DNA from: an uncultured Pseudomonadota bacterium
Lineage (GTDB): Bacteria; Pseudomonadota; Gammaproteobacteria; Ga0077536
Direction of reading: 5' to 3'
NCBI GenBank assembly: GCA_902557415.1
Contig: CACEAA010000002.1
Span: 1 to 64,000 of the forward strand
Length of the DNA stretch: 64,000 nucleotides
A program made the translations under genes and the position numbers. Shown here one piece after another: positions 35,899 to 44,880 of this stretch. The notes under the pieces are model-generated. The model worked only from the letters and a program-made list of their open reading frames with translations, searched no databases and had not been told where the DNA came from. Within the stretch, counting starts at the first letter, position 1. Each line of letters begins with the position of its first letter.

Positions 35899-37062
35899 CT
35901 ATTTATGACCCAGATCATCTACAGCATGCTTGATGGTTCCCATCACACCCGCTTCAAACGGTGAAACAGGGCCAGGTTTATAGAATCTTGATTTCATCCC
36001 TTTCTGTAACGCTTGTATCATGTCAGTATCTTCATCCATGAACGCTTTGTAGAAATCGACATACTGCTGAGCCTTCTCTTTAAAGTCGGGTTGAGAAAAA
36101 TGCTCTTCAGGAAATAATTGATAAGTAATAGATACACTCGTATCAGGCCCCGTCGGCCAGTTGGTACCAATAGAAACGTAGTCAAATCTCGGGAACCACG
36201 CAACGTTCGGGGGAAGATGACTAGAGAATCCTCCGCTGTGTAACTCTTCGGGCAACCAGGGAATAGGGCCAAATAATGACTTTCCTTCGGGCACTAATGT
36301 CCCACCGGTAAATCGACCATGGTATCCGCCATCAAACGTCTTGTAGCGATAGCCTTCAAGAGGCTGAGCAGGGCCGAATGTTGCAGCGTGCAAAACGGCT
36401 ATATGGTAAATGTCAGTCAAATTCTCATTCAAGAATTTCCAATTACTGGGGATATCCATCGTAAATTTATTTGCTAGCTTCAAGCGCCCCATCTGGTATG
36501 GCTCGTACGTTTTCGGGAAATCCCATGCCTCAAGACTATGCATCAGAGGATCAGCTTCTTCATCAAAGTTTATAAAAATAAACCCCTCCCAGAGCTCCGT
36601 TCGAATGCGGGGTAATGAGCAATTTTTTTTATCGAAATTTTTCGATTTCTCAAGATATTGCGCGTCCACAAGATTTCCACTAGTGTCATAAACCCATCCA
36701 TGATAAGGACAGGAAAAGTATTTAGTACTTCCAGCTCCCCAGGCAACTTTAACACCACGATGTCTACATACGTTTGCAAAGGCCTGAATATTGCCGTTTT
36801 TCTCTCTAGTAACAACCACAGGTTCATCGCCAACATCATGCGTAAAGTAGTCGCCCGCTTTTTCAACCTCTTCCGCGCGACCAACGAGTAACCATTCTTT
36901 CATGAAGATTTCTTCGATTTCTCGCTCCATGACTTCTTCGGAAAAATAAACTCTGCCTGACTTATGATTTTGACTAATCTCGGGCGCTTCAGAGATCACG
37001 CTATAGCCAAATGTTTTAGGGTCGTACCGAAGTATGGGTGATTCTTCACTTTTTGCTGACAT
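35899..37062 (-). CDS. Rieske aromatic-ring hydroxylating oxygenase, alpha subunit
   Basis: A 387-residue oxygenase from the ATG at 37062, which has GGGAG upstream; the frame is open to 37098 but that extension looks spurious. The Rieske cluster is CRHRG with CPYHGW. The mononuclear iron site is the NENLTDIYHIAVLH stretch (Asp, His, His) with a late DTDMIQALQ acidic ligand. It would hydroxylate an aromatic or N-heteroaromatic ring. The gene is first in the unit, and the ferredoxin of the same unit is the likely donor. No beta-subunit gene is present. Confidence 0.92.
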   Translation of the reverse strand: MSAKSEESPILRYDPKTFGYSVISEAPEISQNHKSGRVYFSEEVMEREIEEIFMKEWLLVGRAEEVEKAGDYFTHDVGDEPVVVTREKNGNIQAFANVCRHRGVKVAWGAGSTKYFSCPYHGWVYDTSGNLVDAQYLEKSKNFDKKNCSLPRIRTELWEGFIFINFDEEADPLMHSLEAWDFPKTYEPYQMGRLKLANKFTMDIPSNWKFLNENLTDIYHIAVLHAATFGPAQPLEGYRYKTFDGGYHGRFTGGTLVPEGKSLFGPIPWLPEELHSGGFSSHLPPNVAWFPRFDYVSIGTNWPTGPDTSVSITYQLFPEEHFSQPDFKEKAQQYVDFYKAFMDEDTDMIQALQKGMKSRFYKPGPVSPFEAGVMGTIKHAVDDLGHK

Positions 37063-37218
37063 ATGTGGGCTCCCAAAATATATTATGTAGCGCATCAAAC
37101 GAACATTTGACAGTTCTTGTATTCATTCTGAGCAGATCTACTTGCAATTGCAACAGACAAAATACTAGTGTCAGGAAACGATTAACCCATTCTCGTGAAT
37201 TAGTCGTAGTAAAGCGTG

Positions 37219-38016
37219 TTACTCGCCTTTGTAGACTGGGGCGCGTTTCTCCATGAACGCTCTAGGCCCCTCTTGCGCATCTTTAGACTGGAATACTGGA
37301 GTAGAGATTTCAGTTTCAAGTTTTAGTGCATCTTGTTCATTAACACCTAAACATGCGTGAGCAGATTTTCTGATTGCTTGCACTGCGATAGGACCATTAC
37401 TCGCGATTTTTTGTGCAATTTGATTAGCAATAGACAGCGCATCGTTCTCCACTCGATTGAGAAAGCCAAATCCTAGAGCTTGATCAGCGGTGATCAAGTC
37501 ACCCGTCAGGAGTAATTCCATGGCTACCGCAAAAGGCAATTGAGAGGGTAATCGCACAGTGGAACCACCCGCGGGGAAAATTGCCCATTTCACCTCTTGC
37601 ACTCCAAACTTCGCTTCAGGTACCGAAACTCTTATGTCCGTTCCTTGTACAATCTCCATACCGCCGGCAATCGCATGGCCATTAATAGCAGCTATCACAG
37701 GCTTAATCGGATCAAACTCTCTTAGCAATGCAGTTTCAAGGATCGTCCTATCAGCAAGCATTCTCTCATCCCACTCATCTTCAGCAGAACGACTACCTGA
37801 GATAAGAGGGATCAATCTTCCTAAGTCTGCACCTGCACAAAATACGTCTCCTGTGCCAGTCAGCACCGCAACTCTAACTTCAGCATTATCACGAACGCTA
37901 TGCCAAGCGTCCGTTAACCGACAAGCGACCTCCGGATTAATAGCATTTTTAGCTTCCGGTCGATTAATCGTGATTCTCGCGACATGTCCCTCAACTTGAT
38001 AATCTACTAGTGCCAT
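37219..38016 (-). CDS. Enoyl-CoA hydratase/isomerase family protein
   Basis: A 265-residue crotonase from ATG 38016 (AAGGAG upstream; an in-frame ATG lies two codons earlier). The oxyanion-hole segments are GDVFCAGADLG and AINGHAIAGGMEIV, and FMEKRAPVYKG closes the protein. The central insertion (RSAEDEWDERMLADRTILE) is longer than usual. It acts on an acyl-CoA in the cytoplasm. It lies upstream of the Rieske unit on the same strand with a 156-base gap, so co-transcription is uncertain. Confidence 0.92.
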   Translation of the reverse strand: MALVDYQVEGHVARITINRPEAKNAINPEVACRLTDAWHSVRDNAEVRVAVLTGTGDVFCAGADLGRLIPLISGSRSAEDEWDERMLADRTILETALLREFDPIKPVIAAINGHAIAGGMEIVQGTDIRVSVPEAKFGVQEVKWAIFPAGGSTVRLPSQLPFAVAMELLLTGDLITADQALGFGFLNRVENDALSIANQIAQKIASNGPIAVQAIRKSAHACLGVNEQDALKLETEISTPVFQSKDAQEGPRAFMEKRAPVYKGE

Positions 38017-38100
38017 TATCATCTCCTTCCGCGTTGACTAATAAAACAGTAATCAGATTCTAGCGCCCCACACCGAAACGTCAAACATGTGAGCACTTTG

Positions 38101-38117
38101 CTATCGCTTCACGATAG
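38101..38117. promoter_or_regulatory. Inverted repeat between divergent genes
   Basis: CTATCG-CTTCA-CGATAG is a perfect six-base inverted repeat 17 bases upstream of the alpha/beta hydrolase start at 38135 and 84 bases from the crotonase start. It is either an operator or part of the 5' leader of the hydrolase mRNA. No regulator is adjacent. Confidence 0.3.
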
Positions 38118-38134
38118 AATAAAATTAAAAAGTT

Positions 38135-39091
38135 ATGCAAAAATCAAATCTCCCAGACTGGAATCATGATTATTTACAAGCCGACGACTCTGCTCCTGAC
38201 TGGTTCAAAGGTGCAGTTAATACGCCAGTAAAATCCAACTATGTGATGGTTGATGACTGTGCTATTCATTATCTGACCTGGGAAGCAAATGATTCACCAC
38301 GCCACCCCCAAAAACCCGGACTCCTCTTTATTCACGGCGGCGGAGCACATGCGAACTGGTGGAGGTTTATTGCTCCAAGTTTTATCGATAAATATAGAGT
38401 TGCTGCTATCGACTTATCTGGTATGGGAGATAGTGAGAAAAGAGAAGAATATTCCGCCGCGCTGCGGGCTCAAGAAATTTTGCACGTACTAAAGGCGGCA
38501 GAATTAGGGCCACAACCTATAGTGATTGGGCACTCATTCGGGGGACTAATGACAATGCGCTTTGGCGCAGAATTTGGCGACCAGATTGGTGGCGCGATAA
38601 TTGTCGACAGTCCCGTATTACCAGAAAGTGAAAAAGCCAGTGAGGTCCCACGCAGGGTGCTAAGTGTGCAACGGTACTACCCCACATTTGAAATTGGCCT
38701 TGAGCGCTTTCGTTTGCTGCCCGCACAAGAATGCAAAAACACATTCATAGTAGATTTTATAGCACGACATTCTCTGATAGAGACTGATATGGGTTGGACT
38801 TGGAAATTTGACGTGAAGGCAATGGGCGCAAACCGATGGTCTGAGCCCTTTCATGAACATCTAGCGAAAATGAAATGCCCGTCCGCTCTAATCGTAGCTG
38901 AAAATAGTGGGATTGTAAGTGCCGTTACTGCGGACTATATGTCTGATCTCATGGGCCCCGAATCGCCTATGATCAAAATAAAGGACTCGCATCACCACAT
39001 CATGTTAGATCAACCCTTGTCTTTCATAGAGGCGGTTAAGAATCTGTTAGCTGACTGGGGAAAATTTAAACACATAAAAGAAATAGTCTGA
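38135..39091 (+). CDS. Alpha/beta hydrolase
   Basis: A 318-residue alpha/beta-fold hydrolase. The oxyanion box is LFIHGGGAHANWW, the nucleophile is GHSFGG, and the late IKDSHHHIMLDQP carries the catalytic histidine. There is no signal peptide. It resembles epoxide hydrolase or esterase-type family members; substrate unknown. It leads a two-gene plus-strand unit with the hypothetical gene at 39095. Confidence 0.9.
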   Translation: MQKSNLPDWNHDYLQADDSAPDWFKGAVNTPVKSNYVMVDDCAIHYLTWEANDSPRHPQKPGLLFIHGGGAHANWWRFIAPSFIDKYRVAAIDLSGMGDSEKREEYSAALRAQEILHVLKAAELGPQPIVIGHSFGGLMTMRFGAEFGDQIGGAIIVDSPVLPESEKASEVPRRVLSVQRYYPTFEIGLERFRLLPAQECKNTFIVDFIARHSLIETDMGWTWKFDVKAMGANRWSEPFHEHLAKMKCPSALIVAENSGIVSAVTADYMSDLMGPESPMIKIKDSHHHIMLDQPLSFIEAVKNLLADWGKFKHIKEIV

Positions 39092-39094
39092 CTG

Positions 39095-39517
39095 ATGGAT
39101 CTGACTCCTTTTGTCGGACTTGGCGATGTCGTGTTTGGCCAATGCCGTGATACTATTTCTCAAAATATTGGAGCTCCTGAAAAAAAAATCACCCTGAAAA
39201 ATGTGGAAAAATGGAGTTATCGATTATTACGAATAGAGCTTTCTTTCAGCCATGGTGCTGACTTCAGATTAACTAAAATAGTATCAAATCACCCTTATAC
39301 CCTGGTGCTTGGATTTAATCCTATCGGCTTAAAAGAAACATTCTTAGTCCAGAAATTTCCTAACCTTCAATATACTGACAATAATTCAATGGAGGAACCT
39401 AGTCTTGGCCTAGTATTTACATTATCAAGAGGAGCCGTATCACACGTTATTATGCGCCCCCAAAAACATGAACAAACAGGCGAATATATGTGGCCTAAAA
39501 CTTGTGACTTAAACTAA
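39095..39517 (+). CDS. Hypothetical protein, 140 aa
   Basis: Not recognised. The ATG lies three bases after the alpha/beta hydrolase stop, so the two are probably translated together. The protein begins MDLTPFVGLGDVVFGQCRD and looks like a small beta-rich soluble domain with no signal peptide or membrane segment. The layout (FGQ, a Tyr/Leu-rich core, a late LGLVFTLSRGAVSHVIM) is reminiscent of small immunity-like or SMI1-type folds, but this is too weak to name. Confidence 0.6.
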   Translation: MDLTPFVGLGDVVFGQCRDTISQNIGAPEKKITLKNVEKWSYRLLRIELSFSHGADFRLTKIVSNHPYTLVLGFNPIGLKETFLVQKFPNLQYTDNNSMEEPSLGLVFTLSRGAVSHVIMRPQKHEQTGEYMWPKTCDLN

Positions 39518-39532
39518 CCGTAGACTCGTACT

Positions 39533-40420
39533 TTACTTGTCCCATACTCCACGGACAACAACCTGATTCGCATCCTCTAAGGATTTGATTGTGGCCAAAA
39601 TATCTTGTTGGCCAAGACCGCTCGCTTGAAAACGCTTTAGCATCTTCTGCGCGACAGAAACCATCTCTAAATCCATATTAAGGTCCGTGGCGAGCTGCGT
39701 AGCTAAATCAATATCCTTACACGCAAGGTCGACAGTAAACGCAGTAGGTAAACGGTCCTGCAAAATAGTCTTGATACCTCCTTGCCACGTCAAACTACTA
39801 CCACTACTGACCCTCACAATATCCCACAGCACTGTCGGGTTGACCCCAGCTTTTGAAGCTAGCACGATCGCTTCAGCATTAGCCATCATTATTGAAAAGG
39901 CTAGGCTATTGTTTATCAACTTCGCGACATTACCAGAACCCACATCGCCTGCATGAAAAATATTTTCACCCATGGTTGAAAGCAGCTCTTCCACCCTGTC
40001 AAAGAGTGCTTTATCGCCTCCGACCATGATCGTAAGGATACCTTTTTTCGCGCCTCGAACACCGCCACTAACCGGCGCGTCTAAAAACCCTACCCCCACT
40101 CTCTTCGCCTCTTCAGCTATACCCTTTACAAGCTCAGGAGAATTGGTGCTCATATCTATTAATATTTGTCCCGAGACCATCGAGGGCAAAACCTCCGCAA
40201 AAACTGAAGCGACTTCGGAGGGCCCCGGCAATGACAAAATAACCAAGTCAGAACCGATCGCGAGGCTCGTTAGACTTTCCGCTCGTTTTGCTCCCGCCCT
40301 TTCTAACTCTTTGGTCGCACCGGGATTTACATCGTACACTGTCAGCAAGTGGTCACCAGCTAGGATATTGGCTGCCATCGGCGCACCCATGTTCCCCGTG
40401 CCAACAAATCCAACTTTCAA
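39533..40420 (-). CDS. 3-hydroxyisobutyrate dehydrogenase-family oxidoreductase
   Basis: A 295-residue beta-hydroxyacid dehydrogenase. The nucleotide-binding box is GFVGTGNMGAPMA, the substrate loop is DAPVSGGVRGA, and the catalytic lysine is in GNVAKLINN. It reduces or oxidises a 3-hydroxyacid such as 3-hydroxyisobutyrate or tartronate semialdehyde with NAD(P). It lies upstream of the quinoprotein gene at 40476 in the opposite order (40420 is its start), with no shared promoter evident. Confidence 0.92.
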   Translation of the reverse strand: MKVGFVGTGNMGAPMAANILAGDHLLTVYDVNPGATKELERAGAKRAESLTSLAIGSDLVILSLPGPSEVASVFAEVLPSMVSGQILIDMSTNSPELVKGIAEEAKRVGVGFLDAPVSGGVRGAKKGILTIMVGGDKALFDRVEELLSTMGENIFHAGDVGSGNVAKLINNSLAFSIMMANAEAIVLASKAGVNPTVLWDIVRVSSGSSLTWQGGIKTILQDRLPTAFTVDLACKDIDLATQLATDLNMDLEMVSVAQKMLKRFQASGLGQQDILATIKSLEDANQVVVRGVWDK

Positions 40421-40475
40421 ACCAAACTCCTTATAGTAAAGCTTTTAAAATACTTCCGTTATACTTCAGCGACAG

Positions 40476-42182
40476 TTACTGCCAAAACCACTTAGAGTCG
40501 TTCTCCGGCAGGGAAAAAACAAATAATGCGCTCCCGTAAGTTTCCAAAGGAGGAGCACCTACTATAGCTGCGGCAATACCTCCCCCACCGCTCGGGATAG
40601 CAATAAATTGTTTTCCATTCATCCGCCAAGTAATAGGCTGACTGCGAATTGAAGAACCTGTTTGGAACTTCCACAGAACCTCTCCGGTTTCATCGTCAAG
40701 GGCTAGAGCGTACCCACTCTGGTTGCCAGAAAAAACAAGTCCACCTTTAGTGGCTAACGCGCCGCCCATCAAAGGGTATTTATCCTGATATTTCCATTTT
40801 ATTTTTCTTGATTCAGGTTCGACCGCAACTAGGACACCATACGCCGAACCCACTTCGCCCTCGGTGATACCCGGACCTCCCCCCCAAAACGGAACTCCTT
40901 GAACAAACTCCATACTTTCTTTAGTCATTTTCCCGCACGATTCAATACTGGGTACATACATTAATCGAGTCGACTCACTCCACGCATAGCTCCAAGAACC
41001 ATTATTACCACCAACATTTCCAGGGCAGATAAACTCCTCATTCCCTCCAGCTTTAGGCACATAACGGGGGTCGACTTCGGGGCGACCATTTTCGTCCAAT
41101 CCCTTGGACCAATTTAAGCGATCTGTGTACTGAAAGGCATGTAAAAATTTGCCACTAGTGGCATCTAATGTATACACATAGCCATTTCGGTTGGCCTGCA
41201 TTAACGCTCGGACCGTTTTGCCTTCAAATTCGACATCGGCAACCACAATTCCATTGGTGGCATCATAGTCCCATACGTCATGAGGCGTGAACTGGAAATA
41301 CCACTCCAACTCGCCAGTTTCTGGGTGTAGGGCTAAAACAGAGTTAGTGTATAAGTTGTCTCCTAACCGAGCATCGCCATTCCAATCCGGGGAAGGGTTC
41401 CCAACAGGCCAATAAATCAAATTCGTTTGCGGATCATATGTCCCAGTCGACCAAGTTGGCCCACCCCCAGTTTTCCAAGAGTCGCCCTCCCAAGTCTCAA
41501 CCCCAGGCTCACCAGCAACGGGTACGGTATACTTCCTCCATTCCAAATTCCCTGTTGAAGTATTGTAAGCATCAACAAAGCCGCGAGCTGCATACTCACC
41601 CCCTGCGATTCCTGTAACAACTAAATCTCCGACTATTAATGGAGCGCTGGTAGCACTGTATCCTATTTTATAGTCGTGCATTTCCACATTCCATCGAACT
41701 TCCCCTGTCTCAAGATCAATCGCCAGAAGTCGTGCATCCAATGTGGCCATAAATAAAAGATCGTCTTTGATGGCGACCCCTCGGTTAACCGGGCCACAGC
41801 AAAGAATCAAGTCACTAGGCATGTCATGTTCAAAATGCCAAAGTACCTCGCCAGTCTCAGCATCAAGCGCCCACAAATTGTTATAGGGCGCGGTTAAGTA
41901 CATAACCCCATCCGCTACCACAGGCGAAGCCGACAGCTGACCCACAATTCCCGTTTGAAAAACCCAAACAGGTGCTAGTCCACTCACGTTACTTTTATTT
42001 ACGTCGTCGAGATGACTAAAACGCCAATTCCCATAATTGCCGCCGTACATAAGCCAATCACTAGAGTTCTCGGTCCCTCGCAAAAGTCGCTCAGTGCTGA
42101 CAGGACTCGTAACTTTCGCAGATAGGGTACAGGTAATAGTAGCTACGACTATTGCCGTAGCAATGGAGTTAACTATTTTCAT
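40476..42182 (-). CDS. PQQ-dependent alcohol dehydrogenase, probably lanthanide-type
   Basis: A 568-residue periplasmic quinoprotein with a signal peptide (AIVVATITCTLSA). The vicinal disulfide is Cys128-Cys129 in ILCCGP. Beta-propeller W-motifs such as LWALDAETGEVLWHF repeat. The catalytic aspartate is Asp305 in WDYD, and Asp307 two residues later is the extra acidic ligand found in XoxF and PedH-type lanthanide enzymes (Ala in calcium MxaF). GNPSPDWNGD provides the Asn ligand. There is no haem motif, so an external cytochrome is needed. It is a paralogue of the gene at 43089. Confidence 0.92.
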   Translation of the reverse strand: MKIVNSIATAIVVATITCTLSAKVTSPVSTERLLRGTENSSDWLMYGGNYGNWRFSHLDDVNKSNVSGLAPVWVFQTGIVGQLSASPVVADGVMYLTAPYNNLWALDAETGEVLWHFEHDMPSDLILCCGPVNRGVAIKDDLLFMATLDARLLAIDLETGEVRWNVEMHDYKIGYSATSAPLIVGDLVVTGIAGGEYAARGFVDAYNTSTGNLEWRKYTVPVAGEPGVETWEGDSWKTGGGPTWSTGTYDPQTNLIYWPVGNPSPDWNGDARLGDNLYTNSVLALHPETGELEWYFQFTPHDVWDYDATNGIVVADVEFEGKTVRALMQANRNGYVYTLDATSGKFLHAFQYTDRLNWSKGLDENGRPEVDPRYVPKAGGNEEFICPGNVGGNNGSWSYAWSESTRLMYVPSIESCGKMTKESMEFVQGVPFWGGGPGITEGEVGSAYGVLVAVEPESRKIKWKYQDKYPLMGGALATKGGLVFSGNQSGYALALDDETGEVLWKFQTGSSIRSQPITWRMNGKQFIAIPSGGGGIAAAIVGAPPLETYGSALFVFSLPENDSKWFWQ

Positions 42183-42246
42183 TAATCCTCCCCAAAAATA
42201 ATGACCGCACTCAACTTAAAACCAACTAATCCTCAATATATTGATC

Positions 42247-43104
42247 TTATCTCGCCGACTGTAATTCATTTAACGCACCCAACGTATAAGTCTGAGCATA
42301 AGGCCGTCTGTCAGGTAGGTTGTATTTTTTCATTAAACCACTGAGTTCACCGCTAGCATCTATATCTGCTAAAATGTCCCCAACTTGCCTTCTTAATACC
42401 TCGTTACTCGATAATGTAACAAAATGAACATTCCAGCGGAGAGCGATAGGAGGTTCGTAATTATCAACAAAACCACCTGATCTTTCCTGATCCGAGCCGC
42501 GCAGCAGCCATCCCGCTGTTGGACCCCATAATAATCCAGCGTCAGCCTCTCCATTAAAAACACCATTTATCGCATCGGCTGCAGAAAAATAAGTTTTTGA
42601 TTTAGCACCAAGCATTTTTAAGGCAAAATGGGCAACTGTCTGTGATTGAATAGCAACATTCTTAGAACGTAGTCGACGCAGATTAGTGCTCGTTTCGTCA
42701 GAAAAAGAAATCAGTTCAAATGCCGCAGCGTAGTAGGCAGGGCCGAGCACGATAGTTTTACCGCTCTCTTCAAAAGATTCCGAAGTTCCAGGCACGCTCA
42801 GTATAACGTCGCACTCACCTTTAGCCAGTCTTCGGAATGGATAGTCACTTTCAATTTCTTGGATCTGGGTGCTATTAGGTACCCAAACTGGGACAAACTC
42901 ACGTCCCATTGTCTTGGCTACTTTCGCACCGAGTTCATAATCAAAGCCATCGATTGTAGCTTTACCCGAGTAAGGCAAATTATCCTCAAGCAAACAGACA
43001 CTGAGCGGTGCAATCTCGTCGGAAAGTGCCGAAAAGGATACCAGCACTCCTAAAAATAAGAGGGAGGCGATCCTCCCTCTGAAACTACTTACTCCCAAAA
43101 CCAT
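42247..43104 (-). CDS. MxaJ/XoxJ-like periplasmic binding protein
   Basis: A 285-residue solute-binding-type protein of the quinoprotein-associated group. The signal peptide is IASLLFLGVLVSFSALS; the mature part begins DEIAPLSVCLLEDNLPYS and contains GFDYELGAKVAKTMG, typical of family 3 binding folds. Such proteins are thought to help mature or load the partner dehydrogenase. Its ATG overlaps the 3' end of the PQQ gene at 43089 by 16 bases. No clear ribosome site is visible, so translation is probably coupled. A strong terminator-like hairpin lies in the signal-peptide region. Confidence 0.85.
   Translation of the reverse strand: MVLGVSSFRGRIASLLFLGVLVSFSALSDEIAPLSVCLLEDNLPYSGKATIDGFDYELGAKVAKTMGREFVPVWVPNSTQIQEIESDYPFRRLAKGECDVILSVPGTSESFEESGKTIVLGPAYYAAAFELISFSDETSTNLRRLRSKNVAIQSQTVAHFALKMLGAKSKTYFSAADAINGVFNGEADAGLLWGPTAGWLLRGSDQERSGGFVDNYEPPIALRWNVHFVTLSSNEVLRRQVGDILADIDASGELSGLMKKYNLPDRRPYAQTYTLGALNELQSAR
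43050..43081 (-). terminator. Strong terminator or attenuator hairpin inside the start of the MxaJ-like gene
   Basis: On the minus strand AGAGGGAGG-ATCG-CCTCCCTCT is a perfect nine-pair hairpin followed by TTATTTTTA, the form of a Rho-independent terminator. It sits about ten bases after the stop of the quinoprotein gene at 43089 and within codons 8-18 of the MxaJ-like frame. It may reduce expression of the downstream gene relative to the dehydrogenase. Confidence 0.7.
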
Positions 43105-44819
43105 TTAGTTTTAGGTAGTGCAAAAACAAGCAATGCGTTTCCGTTGGTACCCTTCTCAGGGGCTCCAGAAAGTCCCGGAACTAAGCCTCCCATACCACTG
43201 CCAATAGCTACGTATTGCGTGCCATCAACCTCCCATGTGATTGGTTGACTGCGCACTGAAGAACCGGTCTGGAACCTCCAAAGTTCTTCACCAGTAGCAT
43301 CATCCAAAGCAAAGGCGTAACCGTCCTGATCCCCACTAAAGACCACTCCACCAGCAGTGGCCAGAGCACCACCAACGAACGGATATTCACTACGATATTT
43401 CCATTTTACCTCACCACCGACCGGATCAATCGCAGCTAAAATACCATAACTCGAACCGTCGTCAGTCTCAGGCGTTGAAGGGCCACCCCCCCAAAACGGA
43501 GTACCCTGAATAAAGACCATATCCTCTTTAAATACCCCCATACAGGACTCTACTGACGGCACATACATAAGTTCTGAAGACTTACTGTAAGCATAGCTCC
43601 AAGAACCATTGTGTCCGCCACTTAATCCAGGACACACCGGATCACCGGCCTCGCCCGCCTGAGGAACCGCTTCGGGATTTACCTGAGGCCGTCCATTAGC
43701 ATCCAAGCCAGTAGACCAAGTCAGCCGATCCGTATATTGGAACCCCTTCATATAGGCGCCAGTTGTGGCATCTAAGACATACACATACCCGTTGCGATTG
43801 GGTTGCATTAGAACCCGAACAGTTTTCCCATCAACAACTATATCATCCACAACAATTCCATTAGTGGAATCATAGTCCCACATATCATGCGGTGTAAATT
43901 GGAAGTACCACTCCATTTCGCCTGTCTTAGGATCTAGTGCTAAAACAGAGTTTGTGTAAAGGTTATCTCCTTCTCGAACATCACCATTCCAGTCAGGACT
44001 GGGATTACCTACCGGCCAATATAAGAGATCAGTTTGTGGATCATAAGTACCGATTGCCCACGTAGGACCGCCGCCAGTTTTCCAAGAGTCGCCTGCCCAG
44101 GTCTCAACCCCTTTTTCACCCTCAGAGGGTACTGTATAACGACGCCATAAACGTTCGCCAGTAGTAAGCGCATAAGCATCAATAAAACCTCTCGCGCCGT
44201 ATTCGCCACCCGCAATACCTGTAATCACCATATCACCAACGATAAGCGGAGAGCTGGTTCCACTGTAACCTTTCTTGTAGTCTTCCAGCTCAGCAGTCCA
44301 GAGGATTTCGCCATTTGAGCGTTGGATGGCCAATAGCTTTGCGTCTAAAGTAGCCATAAAAAGTAAATCGTCCTTGATCGCGACACCACGATTCGCTGGG
44401 CCGCAGCAAAGGATCAAATCACTCGGCATGTCATGCTCAAAATGCCAAATAACTTCTCCTGTTTTAGCATCTAACGCCCATAAATTGTTATAGGGCGCAC
44501 TCACATACATCACTCCATCCGCAACGATTGGTGATCCCGATAATTGGCCCGTTAATCCTGTTTGAAATATCCAGACAGGGGCAAGCTTGCTTACATTGTC
44601 TTTATTAATAGTATCGATGGGACTATATCGCCAATTCGCATAGTTACCCCCATACATGTACCAGCCATCTGTCTTGTCAGTCCCTTTGAGTAGATCTTCG
44701 CTACTGACGGGTTCTCCCGTGTAACTGAACTCTAACTCGACCGAATCAGCGGCAAACGTGGGCGGCCCCAATAATAGTGCTAGCCCAGCGCATACCGCTA
44801 AAATATTATTCATGTTCAT
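43089..44819 (-). CDS. PQQ-dependent alcohol dehydrogenase, probably lanthanide-type
   Basis: A 576-residue periplasmic quinoprotein with signal peptide (ILAVCAGLALLLGPPTFA). The vicinal disulfide is Cys138-Cys139. The catalytic Asp315 and the lanthanide-type Asp317 are in HDMWDYDSTN. Metal and PQQ residues GGEYGARGF and GNPSPDWN are present. Similarity to the gene at 40476 extends over the full length, so the two arose by duplication. It probably oxidises a primary alcohol and needs a periplasmic cytochrome not encoded here. GAGGGG precedes the start. Confidence 0.92.
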   Translation of the reverse strand: MNMNNILAVCAGLALLLGPPTFAADSVELEFSYTGEPVSSEDLLKGTDKTDGWYMYGGNYANWRYSPIDTINKDNVSKLAPVWIFQTGLTGQLSGSPIVADGVMYVSAPYNNLWALDAKTGEVIWHFEHDMPSDLILCCGPANRGVAIKDDLLFMATLDAKLLAIQRSNGEILWTAELEDYKKGYSGTSSPLIVGDMVITGIAGGEYGARGFIDAYALTTGERLWRRYTVPSEGEKGVETWAGDSWKTGGGPTWAIGTYDPQTDLLYWPVGNPSPDWNGDVREGDNLYTNSVLALDPKTGEMEWYFQFTPHDMWDYDSTNGIVVDDIVVDGKTVRVLMQPNRNGYVYVLDATTGAYMKGFQYTDRLTWSTGLDANGRPQVNPEAVPQAGEAGDPVCPGLSGGHNGSWSYAYSKSSELMYVPSVESCMGVFKEDMVFIQGTPFWGGGPSTPETDDGSSYGILAAIDPVGGEVKWKYRSEYPFVGGALATAGGVVFSGDQDGYAFALDDATGEELWRFQTGSSVRSQPITWEVDGTQYVAIGSGMGGLVPGLSGAPEKGTNGNALLVFALPKTKWFWE

Positions 44820-44880
44820 TCATATACCCCTCATTCTTTGATTCCTACTATATCCACTAATCTTAACTCAATTCAACACT

